Shown: positions 1-6,840 of the stretch, one piece after another
How the letters are laid out: each line of letters begins with the position of its first letter
How positions within the stretch are numbered: the first letter of the stretch is position 1
Assembly: GCF_002869965.1 (NCBI RefSeq)
Contig: NZ_PEBS01000039.1
Span: 1-54,877, forward strand
Reading direction: 5' to 3'
Length of the DNA: 54,877 nucleotides
Source of the DNA: Janthinobacterium sp. ROICE36
GTDB lineage: Bacteria > Pseudomonadota > Gammaproteobacteria > Burkholderiales > Burkholderiaceae_D
Notes under the pieces: generated by a model
Databases searched by the model: none
Told to the model about the DNA's origin: nothing
The model's input: the letters and a program-made list of their open reading frames with translations, nothing else
Program-made: the position numbers and the translations under genes

Positions 1-77
1 CGGCTGTGAAGGGCTTGGGTCATGGCGCTGGCGGTGAGGTGACAGGAATCAACAGTGTACTCAACAGGCGCCTGGCT

Positions 78-231
78 TTGAAGTAGGGCAAGCTGCGAAT
101 AGGAATATGATCACCCAATTCTAAACACGTAACCACTTGACGTCGATTTACAACAAGCTGGACGTTGCCAACCGCCTGGAACTGTATGTGTACGCGGTGA
201 AGAACGGGCTTGCGGCGCCCCAGGAATGCTG
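78..231 (+). pseudogene. decayed C-terminal remnant of a LuxR-family regulator
   Basis: From 124 to the stop at 229-231 one frame reads as the end of a LuxR-type helix-turn-helix domain: a recognition-helix end (RNHLTSIYNKL) followed by DVANRLELYVYAVKNGL. This is the pattern seen in the last 30 residues of LuxR/NarL-type DNA-binding domains. A stop (TAA, 121-123) blocks this frame upstream. A neighbouring frame just before it reads SPN, the normal start of the recognition helix, so a frameshift is likely near 115-124. Upstream, GK-like codons near 90 may belong to the same relic, but the signal fades. There is no start codon and no intact protein. It may once have regulated the adjacent tad locus, which is inference. 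The left limit is approximate. Confidence 0.6.
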
Positions 232-234
232 ATG

Positions 235-252
235 TCAGTACAAATGTACTGA
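235..252. promoter_or_regulatory. perfect 7-bp-arm palindrome upstream of the tad locus
   Basis: TCAGTAC-AAAT-GTACTGA is a perfect inverted repeat between the dead LuxR remnant and the first pilin gene. It has no T-run, so a protein-binding site is more likely than a terminator. The binding protein is unknown. The rest of 253-407 is AT-richer DNA that probably contains the tad promoter, but no convincing -35/-10 pair could be fixed. Confidence 0.35.
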
Positions 253-407
253 TGCCATGTAGGAAAAAAGGCTCTTTTGTACCGGCAATAAAATGACTTT
301 TGTCTGATTGGTATCAATGTGTCTTTCCATACAATACCGTTATCAGCAATCGGTGATTGTCGCTGAGTTAGCCAGACTGAAAATGCGAACGGTGACAGGA
401 GCTGGAA

Positions 408-554
408 ATGTGCTTGAACGATGCTGGGACGGGTGAGCTTGCGTATTTCTTGCAAGATCAAAGTGGTAACTCATTTTTCGAACATGCTTTGCTGCTGTCG
501 CTGATGGCCGTGGTGTTCCTGCTTGCGCTGCTGGCTATATGCAAGGGTTTATAA
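408..554 (+). CDS. small Flp-like prepilin (48 aa)
   Basis: This short gene encodes 48 residues starting MCLNDAGTGELAYF and ending ALLAICKGL. A strong Shine-Dalgarno, AGGAG at 397-401, lies 6 nt before the ATG. Residues 20-26 read G-NSFFEH, followed by an unbroken hydrophobic stretch (ALLLSLMAVVFLLALLAI). This matches the layout of type IVb/Flp prepilins: a short polar leader, Gly at -1, Glu at +5, an aromatic-type residue at +6 (His here, Tyr in classical Flp), then a transmembrane helix. The mature product would be only 28 residues, with almost nothing beyond the helix. It ends 70 nt before flp on the same strand and is probably processed by the downstream TadV. It could be a minor pilin, an assembly initiator or a decaying flp duplicate. 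Confidence 0.6.
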   Translation: MCLNDAGTGELAYFLQDQSGNSFFEHALLLSLMAVVFLLALLAICKGL

Positions 555-624
555 GTGATCAATTTACTGCTTGCATCAGCAGTCCCACATGACGTTGTTA
601 ACACTTACTCCGAATGGATTAATC

Positions 625-795
625 ATGAATTTCATCAAAAATTTTATCGCTGAAGAAGATGGCGTGACCGCAATCGAATATGGCCTGATCGCCGCACTGA
701 TCGCGGTTGCAATCGTTGGCCTCGTAAAAGCCGTGGGCACCGATCTGGGTGCGGTGTTTACAAAAATATCGACCAATCTGAAGTCTGCGCCCTAG
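625..795 (+). CDS. flp: Flp/Fap pilin, major subunit of the Tad pilus
   Basis: This is a 56-residue type IVb pilin. The prepilin cleavage motif is EEDG13-VTAIEY, with Gly at -1, Glu18 at +5 and Tyr19 at +6. A 20-residue hydrophobic helix follows, then a short amphipathic tail ending LKSAP, which is the normal Flp length and layout. The ATG at 625 is preferred over an in-frame TTG at 571, because the shorter form gives the canonical 13-residue leader. TadV is expected to cleave it, TadA/TadB/TadC to polymerise it and the CpaC secretin to export the fibre. It is the first of a long co-directional run of tad genes. Confidence 0.93.
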   Translation: MNFIKNFIAEEDGVTAIEYGLIAALIAVAIVGLVKAVGTDLGAVFTKISTNLKSAP

Positions 796-822
796 TAATC
801 GCCACACGTGCAATGGTGTCGT

Positions 823-836
823 GCCCGCTTCCGGGC
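823..836 (+). other. GC-rich hairpin between flp and tadV
   Basis: GCCCG-CTTC-CGGGC lies 28 nt after the flp stop with no T-run. Hairpins here can stabilise the upstream pilin mRNA or partly attenuate transcription, so that pilin is made in excess over the assembly machinery. Only the dyad is seen; the role is inferred. Confidence 0.35.
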
Positions 837-926
837 GCGCGCCGATGGTGGCCCGGATCAGCTTGTATGGCGCCGGGCCATTGTTGTTTGTGCCTCAGTC
901 ATCGTGCTTCCCGTACCGATTAACCC

Positions 927-1520
927 ATGTATACCGATCTTTTCCTGACCTGGTCGTCGGCAGTCCTGCTGGCCGGTTTGCTGCTGCTGGCCGTGTACCA
1001 TGACGTGCGCAGCCGCCGCATTCCGAATCGCCTGGTGTCGACTGGCGCGCTGGCCGGACTGTTGCTTAACGCAGTGTTGCCGGCCGGTGCAGGCCTGTTG
1101 ACGGCCACGCCCGGCGCCCTCGGCGTCTGGCCGGCCCTGGGCGGCCTGGCCCTGGGCCTGGCGTTGTTGCTGCCGATGTATGCGCTCAAGGCGCTGGGTG
1201 CTGGCGACGTGAAATTGATGGCGATGGTGGGGGCCTTTGTCGGCCCGCAGACCGTCTTCTTTTGCCTGCTGGCCAGCCTGCTCGCGGGCGGCGTGCTGGC
1301 ACTGGCCGTGGCCGCTTTTCACGGCACCTTGCGCCAGGTTGGCAGCAATAGCTATCACATGGTCTTGAACAGCTTCATGCGTGCCATCGCGGCGCAGCGG
1401 CCCGATATCGACGTGCCAGTCGTGCCGAGCGGCCAATTGCCCTATGCCATCGCCATCGCCAGCGGCACCTCACTCTACCTGCTGCTGGCCGCCAGTGGCC
1501 AGTTGGGAAGGTTCGCATGA
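927..1520 (+). CDS. tadV: prepilin peptidase TadV/CpaA (A24 family)
   Basis: This 197-residue inner-membrane aspartic protease cleaves the leader peptides of Flp-type prepilins. Both catalytic aspartates of the family are visible: Asp26 in the YHDVRSRRIPN motif and Asp94 in the GAGDVKLM (GxGD) motif. Several hydrophobic segments span the rest. The length fits the short TadV/CpaA type, which lacks the N-terminal methylase domain of PilD. No clear Shine-Dalgarno precedes the ATG. The gene sits directly after flp, as in many tad loci, and its substrates should be Flp and the small prepilin-like product encoded upstream. Confidence 0.9.
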   Translation: MYTDLFLTWSSAVLLAGLLLLAVYHDVRSRRIPNRLVSTGALAGLLLNAVLPAGAGLLTATPGALGVWPALGGLALGLALLLPMYALKALGAGDVKLMAMVGAFVGPQTVFFCLLASLLAGGVLALAVAAFHGTLRQVGSNSYHMVLNSFMRAIAAQRPDIDVPVVPSGQLPYAIAIASGTSLYLLLAASGQLGRFA

Positions 1521-1523
1521 TCC

Positions 1524-2903
1524 ATGGCGTCTTCTACACCTGTGCCCATGCCTGCTGATCTGCTTGCCGCGCCAGCGTCCCAGCGTGCCCCACGCAGCGT
1601 CGAAGAGACGGGCTTGCCCTTCTTTTTCCTGGTCGAACTGCTGGTCAAGGTGCTGTTCCAGCGGGGACAGTTGCACCTGCCCGAGCTGGCCGGCTACGTC
1701 AAGCTGGGCCTGGGCGTGATCGACCCCGTGATCGTCTTCATGCGGCAGGAAAAAATGTGCGAAGTCATGCGCCGCGGCGCCAGCGGCACGGATGCCGACA
1801 TCCATTACCAGTTGACGGACAGCGGCCGCCAGCGCGCCATCGAGTGTCTGGCGCGCAATGCCTATGCGGGCCCATGCCCCGTGCCGCTGGCTGCCTACAA
1901 TGCGCAGGTGGCGGCGCAAAGCGTGGCCAACATGCATGTCACGCGCCCGCAAGTACAGACCAGCTTCGACGGCGTGGTGGTCAATCCTGCCGTGCTCGAC
2001 CAGCTGGGCGCGGCCATGAATTCCGGGCGCGCCATTTTCATTTACGGCGCCGCCGGCAGCGGCAAGACGTACCTGGCCGAACGCCTGCAAGACTTGCTGC
2101 AAGGAGCCATTGCCCTGCCTTACGCCATCATGGTCGATGGCGAAGTCGTGCCCTTTTATGACCCGGTGCTGCATTTGCCGGCGGCGCAGCAGCAGGAAGC
2201 ACCGGCCGGCATCGAGCGCGCCGTGCAACTCGACGCGCGCTGGGTGCGCGGCGTGCGCCGTCCGGCCGTGCTGACAGGCGGCGAGCTGACCCTGGAAATG
2301 CTGGACCTGCGCTTCGATAGCGTGACGCGTCTGTACCGCGCGCCGCCGCACCTGAAGGCCAACAACGGCATTTTCATCATCGACGACCTGGGGCGCCAGC
2401 GCTGTTCGCCGCTGGAACTGATGAACCGCTGGATCGTGCCCATGGACCGCGCCATCGATTACCTGTCGCTGCACAACGGCTACACCTTCCAGGTGCCGTT
2501 CGACGTGGTGGTGGTGTTTTCCTCGAATTTCCTGCCCGAGCGCCTGTCGGATGCGGCCTTCCTGCGCCGTCTGGGCTACAAGATCGAAGTGCCGGCGCTC
2601 AGCGCAGCGCACTACGAAACCGTGTTTCGCCAGACGTGCTCCACCTATGGCGTGGAGTTCGACACGGCCGCCTTTGCCTTCCTGCTGCAGCGCCATGCGC
2701 GCGGCGCGACGCCCTTGCTGGCCTGTTATCCGCGCGATCTGCTGCGCCAGGTACGCGACCTGGCCCGCTACGAGGGCACGGCGGCGCAACTGAATGAGCA
2801 GGTGCTGGACTGGGCCTGGAACAATTATTTTGCCGGCGCGAATCAGCGCCAGGGCGCCGATGACATGGCCGTGCAAGAGCGGCGTGAACCGAAATCAAGC
2901 TGA
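1524..2903 (+). CDS. AAA+ ATPase embedded in the tad locus
   Basis: This 459-residue cytoplasmic protein is not one of the core Tad proteins. Residues 175-182 form a Walker A motif (GAAGSGKT). A Walker B-like strand with IFIIDD lies at about 283-288, followed by an Arg-containing segment (LGRQR) and a sensor-like region (VVVVFSSNF). The N-terminal 120 residues look like a helical or winged-helix adaptor (FFLVELLVKVL through YQLTDSGRQRAIE). It starts 3 nt after tadV and is followed closely by cpaB, so it is part of the operon. A chaperone or remodelling role in pilus assembly is plausible but unproven. It is distinct from the secretion ATPase TadA, which has its own gene downstream. Confidence 0.75.
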   Translation: MASSTPVPMPADLLAAPASQRAPRSVEETGLPFFFLVELLVKVLFQRGQLHLPELAGYVKLGLGVIDPVIVFMRQEKMCEVMRRGASGTDADIHYQLTDSGRQRAIECLARNAYAGPCPVPLAAYNAQVAAQSVANMHVTRPQVQTSFDGVVVNPAVLDQLGAAMNSGRAIFIYGAAGSGKTYLAERLQDLLQGAIALPYAIMVDGEVVPFYDPVLHLPAAQQQEAPAGIERAVQLDARWVRGVRRPAVLTGGELTLEMLDLRFDSVTRLYRAPPHLKANNGIFIIDDLGRQRCSPLELMNRWIVPMDRAIDYLSLHNGYTFQVPFDVVVVFSSNFLPERLSDAAFLRRLGYKIEVPALSAAHYETVFRQTCSTYGVEFDTAAFAFLLQRHARGATPLLACYPRDLLRQVRDLARYEGTAAQLNEQVLDWAWNNYFAGANQRQGADDMAVQERREPKSS

Positions 2904-2919
2904 AGTCAGAGGAAAAACG

Positions 2920-3762
2920 ATGCGAAATACCCGTGCTTTACTCATGTTGCTGCTGGCCTTGGTGCTGGCCGGTGCCGCCGTGCTGACGGCGGCGATCTGG
3001 ATGGGCGGTCAAAGTACGCCGTCGAGCCAGAAGATCGTCGTGGCCCTGATCGATATCGGCGTGGGCACGAAGATCAATCCGCTCATGTTGCGCAGCATGG
3101 ACTGGCCCGCAGGGGCGCAGCCGCCCGGCGCCTTTGCCGACAGCAAGGCGCTCGACGGGCGCATCACGCGCACGGCCATCAGCCTGGGCGAACCGGTGCT
3201 GGAAAGCAAGCTCGCGCCACCGGGCACGACCGGTGGCCTGTCGTCCATCGTGGCCGATGGCAAGCGCGCCATGACCGTGCGCGTCAACGATGTGGTGGGG
3301 GTGGCGGGCTTTGCCTTGCCTGGCAACTTTGTCGACATCCTCGTCAATACCCAGGATGACCGTGCAAAGGCCAGCGGTGGCGCCGAACTGGCCATTTCCA
3401 AGATCGTGCTTGAACGCATACTGGTGCTGGCCGTGGCGCAGGAATCGAACCGCGATGACAACAAGCCCAAGGTGGTCAATGCCGTGACCCTGGAATTGAC
3501 GCCGGACCAGGTGGAAAAGCTCGACCTGGCGCGCAGTGTGGGCGCCTTGTCGCTGGTGCTGCGCAACCAGAGCGATCCGGCGCCCGTCAACACGGGCGGC
3601 GCCACCAAGGAATTGCTGCTGGGACTCAAGCCGCTGGTGCCCGTCGCCGCACCGCGCGCGGCTGCGCCAGCGCCAGCGCGGCAGGCGCCGCGTGCTCCTG
3701 CACCACCGGCCGAGAGCGTCAAAGTGATCACGGGCATGGACACGCGTGTCCAGCAATTTTAA
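2920..3762 (+). CDS. cpaB: pilus assembly protein CpaB/RcpC
   Basis: This 280-residue periplasmic protein is anchored by an N-terminal hydrophobic segment (residues 6-28). A SAF-like domain follows (about 40-105, with the VGTKINPLML and ITRTAISLGEPVL segments), then the RcpC/CpaB domain. The C-terminus is rich in Ala and Pro. The ATG at 2920 is chosen because AGAGGA lies 6 nt upstream; a longer in-frame reading has no such signal. CpaB proteins are thought to work with the secretin encoded next (cpaC). The order tadV-ATPase-cpaB-cpaC supports a single operon. Confidence 0.88.
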   Translation: MRNTRALLMLLLALVLAGAAVLTAAIWMGGQSTPSSQKIVVALIDIGVGTKINPLMLRSMDWPAGAQPPGAFADSKALDGRITRTAISLGEPVLESKLAPPGTTGGLSSIVADGKRAMTVRVNDVVGVAGFALPGNFVDILVNTQDDRAKASGGAELAISKIVLERILVLAVAQESNRDDNKPKVVNAVTLELTPDQVEKLDLARSVGALSLVLRNQSDPAPVNTGGATKELLLGLKPLVPVAAPRAAAPAPARQAPRAPAPPAESVKVITGMDTRVQQF

Positions 3763-3786
3763 AAATTTCAGAACCAGGGATAGTTG

Positions 3787-5331
3787 ATGACCTCATTTCG
3801 TACCCGTATCGTCAGGCCCCGCTTGACCTTGGCCCTGGCCCTGAGTGGCTTGACGGCGAGCTTGCTGTGGCAGCCCGGCGCCAGCGCCGCGCCAGCCTTG
3901 CGCAAGGCGGAGACTGCCAGTAAGACGGCCGAAGCGGCAGCGCCCTTGTCGCTGGGGGCCGATATCGCCCGGCTGGGTCCGCCGATCCGTTTGTCCGTTG
4001 GCAAGTCGACCTTGCGCAGCCTGACGCGCGCCGTCTCGCAGATCGCCGTCAATGATCCGAAGGTGGCGGGCGCCAGGCTGCTGGGCAGTTCCAGCGAGCT
4101 GTATATCTGGGGCCTGGCACCGGGCAGCACCAATCTGATTCTGTGGGACAAGGATCACCGTCCCGTGATCGTCGATATCGAGGTCGGCGTCGATGCCGAC
4201 GGCTTGCAGGCGCAACTGGCGCTTGTATTTCCCCGTGAAACAGATCTCAAGGCCAGCTCGGCCGGCGGCGCGATCGTGCTGACGGGCATGGTCTCGGATG
4301 CCGTCAAGGCCAGCCAGATCATGGCCATGGCCACGGCGTTCGCACAGCGGGGCGCCGGCGAAGCGGCGGCACCGGTTGCCACGGCGGGTGTGATGCCAGT
4401 GGCCAGTGCCGCAGGTGCCACCGGTGCTGGCGCCGCCGGCGTGAGCGTGATCAATATGCTGACCATCGCCGCACCGCAGCAGGTGATGCTGGAAGTAAAA
4501 ATCGCCGAGGTCTCGAAAACCCTCGTCGACCAACTGGGCGCCAGCATCGGCGCGCGCGCCAGCAGCGGCAACTGGACCTACAGTTTTCTGTCGAACTTGT
4601 TGAGCGGCAACCCCAGCATGATCGATGGTTTCAACGGTAAAAACGGCAATTTCCTCACGCTCGATGCGCAAAAGCGCGACGGCCTCGTGAAAGTGCTTGC
4701 CGAACCGAACATCATGGCCATCAGCGGCCAGGAGGCCAGCTTCCTGGCCGGCGGCAAGATCTACATTCCCGTCTCGCAAGACAGCGCCACCAACAAGATT
4801 ACCTTGGAAGAAAAGGAATTCGGTATCGCCGTCAAGTTCACGCCCACCGTGCTCGATGGCGGGCGCATCAACCTGAAGGTGGCGCCGGAAGTGTCGGAAC
4901 TCAACAAGGACGGCATCGGCATCAGCACGGGCGGCACCGCCGGCAGCGCCATCCTGCCGGCGTTTACCACGCGGCGCGCCACCACTACCGTGCAATTGTT
5001 CGACGGCCAAAGCTTTGCCATCGGCGGCTTGATCAAGAACAACGTGACCACGAATATCAAAGCGCTGCCGATGCTGGGCGAGATTCCCGTGCTGGGCGCC
5101 TTGTTCCGCAGCAGCGATTTCCAGACTGACCGCACCGAACTGGTGTTCATCATCACGCCGCGCCTGGTCAAACCGCTGGCCGCCGACTACGTGCTGCCGA
5201 CGGATGCCTATGTGGCGCCTAGCCGTGCGCAGTTTTTCCTGCAAGGAAAGATGGAAGGCAATCCCAAGGCGCCGCCAGCGGCCGATAAACAACCGGGCGC
5301 CGCAGCGGCGACCGGCTTCGACATTCAATAG
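3787..5331 (+). CDS. cpaC: outer-membrane secretin CpaC/RcpA
   Basis: This 514-residue type II/III secretin forms the outer-membrane pore for the Flp pilus. It has a signal peptide (residues 1-35, ending near PGASAAPA), a BON-like N domain with the VLVGKSTLRSL-type region at about 65-140, a variable linker, and a C-terminal secretin domain. That domain carries the typical VMLEVKIAEV entry, the FLAGGKIYIPV stretch and the closing segment ALPMLGEIPVLGALFRS with ELVFIITPRLV. The ATG at 3787 sits 6 nt after AGGGA; a TTG one codon earlier is less well spaced. An unusual Ala/Gly-rich linker lies at about 190-220. Confidence 0.9.
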   Translation: MTSFRTRIVRPRLTLALALSGLTASLLWQPGASAAPALRKAETASKTAEAAAPLSLGADIARLGPPIRLSVGKSTLRSLTRAVSQIAVNDPKVAGARLLGSSSELYIWGLAPGSTNLILWDKDHRPVIVDIEVGVDADGLQAQLALVFPRETDLKASSAGGAIVLTGMVSDAVKASQIMAMATAFAQRGAGEAAAPVATAGVMPVASAAGATGAGAAGVSVINMLTIAAPQQVMLEVKIAEVSKTLVDQLGASIGARASSGNWTYSFLSNLLSGNPSMIDGFNGKNGNFLTLDAQKRDGLVKVLAEPNIMAISGQEASFLAGGKIYIPVSQDSATNKITLEEKEFGIAVKFTPTVLDGGRINLKVAPEVSELNKDGIGISTGGTAGSAILPAFTTRRATTTVQLFDGQSFAIGGLIKNNVTTNIKALPMLGEIPVLGALFRSSDFQTDRTELVFIITPRLVKPLAADYVLPTDAYVAPSRAQFFLQGKMEGNPKAPPAADKQPGAAAATGFDIQ

Positions 5332-5341
5332 GAGAGTGAGC

Positions 5342-5620
5342 ATGCAGCGTCCTCCATTTCTTCCCCTGCTGTGCGTGCTGCTGGCGTCGTTTGCCGCCAG
5401 CGGCTGCGCCACCACGCCGCAGTTCGACCGCAACTTTGGCCGCAGCGTCGATTTGCTGCGCGCCCAGCAAGTGATCAACCCGCAGGCGGGACTGAACCGC
5501 GACCCGGTGACTGGCCTCGATGGCAAGGCGGCGGTGGCGGGCTACAACGCGTACCAGAAGTCGTTCAGCGCGCCGGTGCCGCAATCGGGCGCCATGACGA
5601 TCAGCCTCGGACGCCAATGA
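5342..5620 (+). CDS. small tad-locus lipoprotein (CpaD-like position)
   Basis: This 92-residue protein has a lipoprotein signal. Residues 1-22 form a hydrophobic leader ending in ASGC, so Cys22 would be lipidated. The mature part is only 70 residues, with RNFGRSVDLLRAQQVINPQA and a Gly/Ala-rich tail. Its place between cpaC and tadZ is that of the CpaD/RcpB outer-membrane lipoprotein in other tad loci, but CpaD is usually about 200 residues, so this is a short analogue or a distinct pilotin. GGAGAG lies just before the start. A role in secretin targeting is inferred from position and the lipobox. Confidence 0.7.
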   Translation: MQRPPFLPLLCVLLASFAASGCATTPQFDRNFGRSVDLLRAQQVINPQAGLNRDPVTGLDGKAAVAGYNAYQKSFSAPVPQSGAMTISLGRQ

Positions 5621-5657
5621 ACATGTCACCGTTATCACAGAACAGGCAAGGCATATC

Positions 5658-6818
5658 GTGAAAATCGCCATCATATCCCGGGATGAAAAAGCACTGGCCG
5701 AGCTGGGCCGCCTGGTCGGTAACCGCAATCCGGCGGACGACGTCGATGCGCGCAGCGGACCGCTGGAGCAACTGTATTCGGCGCAAGAGCTGCCCGATGT
5801 GCTGATGTTCGACCGGCCCGGCAACGATGGCGCCGACCTGGCCGCCATCGAGCGCCTGAGCAATCAGTTTCCGCGCCTGGCCGTCATCCTGCTGTGTCCG
5901 CAGCATTCGCCCGACTTCCTGCTGCAAGCCATGCGTGCCGGCGTGCGCGAAGTATTGCCGTCGCCCGCCGCTGCCGCCAGCATTTACCCGGCGCTCGAGC
6001 GCATCGAGGAAAAACTCGAGCGGCGCGACAATGGCAATGGCAAGGTGCTGGCCTTCATTTCCTGCAAGGGCGGCAGCGGCGCCACTTTCATCGCCACCAA
6101 CCTCGGCTATGCCCTGGCGGCCAGCGGCCACAAGCGTGTTGCCCTGCTGGACCTGAACCTGCACTTCGGCGATGCCTCGCTGTTTGTTTCCGAGAGCAAG
6201 CCGCTGGCCACCCTGGCCGACGTGACGCGCGACATCCACCGCCTTGACCCGTCGTTCCTTGCATCGAGCATGCTCAATGTATTGCCCAATTTCAGCGTCC
6301 TGGCGGCACCGGAAGACCCGGCCCATGCCAGCGAAGTGCTGCCCGAACATATCGACGCCATCATCAAGCTGGCGCGGCGTCAGTATGACTTCGTGGTGCT
6401 CGACGTGGGGCGCAACCTCGATGCGGTCAGCGTGCGCGCGCTTGACCACGCGGACCTGATTTTCCCCATCCTGCAAACGACCTTGCCGTACATCCGCGAT
6501 GGCAAGCGCCTGCTGGGCATGTTCCGTTCGCTGGAATACGACAAGGACAAGGTGCGCCTGATTGTCAACCGGCACGACAAGGGTGGCGAAATCCGCTTGC
6601 AGGACCTGGAGGCGGCATATGGCACCACGATCGACCGCACGGTGCCGAATCATTATGCGTCGGCCGCCGCATCGGTCAACCAGGGCATGCCGATCTTGCA
6701 GCTGGACAAAAACAGTCCCATCACGCGCTCGCTGCAGGAGTTTGCCGCCAGCCTGACGGGCGTCAGCGTCGAAGCCGCGCCGCAGGGCTGGCTCAGCCGC
6801 GTGCTGCGGCGCGCCTAA
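5658..6818 (+). CDS. tadZ: TadZ/CpaE pilus localisation protein (MinD-like)
   Basis: This 386-residue protein has an N-terminal receiver-like domain (about 1-115, with DVLMFDRPG and GVREVLPSP) and a C-terminal MinD/ParA-type ATPase fold (from about 130). TadZ proteins place the Tad machinery at a cell pole. The P-loop reads CKGGSGATF (136-144): the deviant Walker signature Lys137 is kept, but the usual lysine before the Thr is Ala142, so nucleotide handling is probably altered. The start is GTG at 5658, with AAGG a few bases before it. It lies between the lipoprotein gene and tadA in the same operon. Confidence 0.88.
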   Translation: MKIAIISRDEKALAELGRLVGNRNPADDVDARSGPLEQLYSAQELPDVLMFDRPGNDGADLAAIERLSNQFPRLAVILLCPQHSPDFLLQAMRAGVREVLPSPAAAASIYPALERIEEKLERRDNGNGKVLAFISCKGGSGATFIATNLGYALAASGHKRVALLDLNLHFGDASLFVSESKPLATLADVTRDIHRLDPSFLASSMLNVLPNFSVLAAPEDPAHASEVLPEHIDAIIKLARRQYDFVVLDVGRNLDAVSVRALDHADLIFPILQTTLPYIRDGKRLLGMFRSLEYDKDKVRLIVNRHDKGGEIRLQDLEAAYGTTIDRTVPNHYASAAASVNQGMPILQLDKNSPITRSLQEFAASLTGVSVEAAPQGWLSRVLRRA

Positions 6819-6840
6819 CACCACCCGAACAGGAATTCTC

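Noticed and set aside
111..461. 116-aa reading frame on the minus strand before the tad locus
   Set aside because: It lies antisense to the LuxR relic and the small prepilin gene, has no ribosome-binding site and no recognisable domain.
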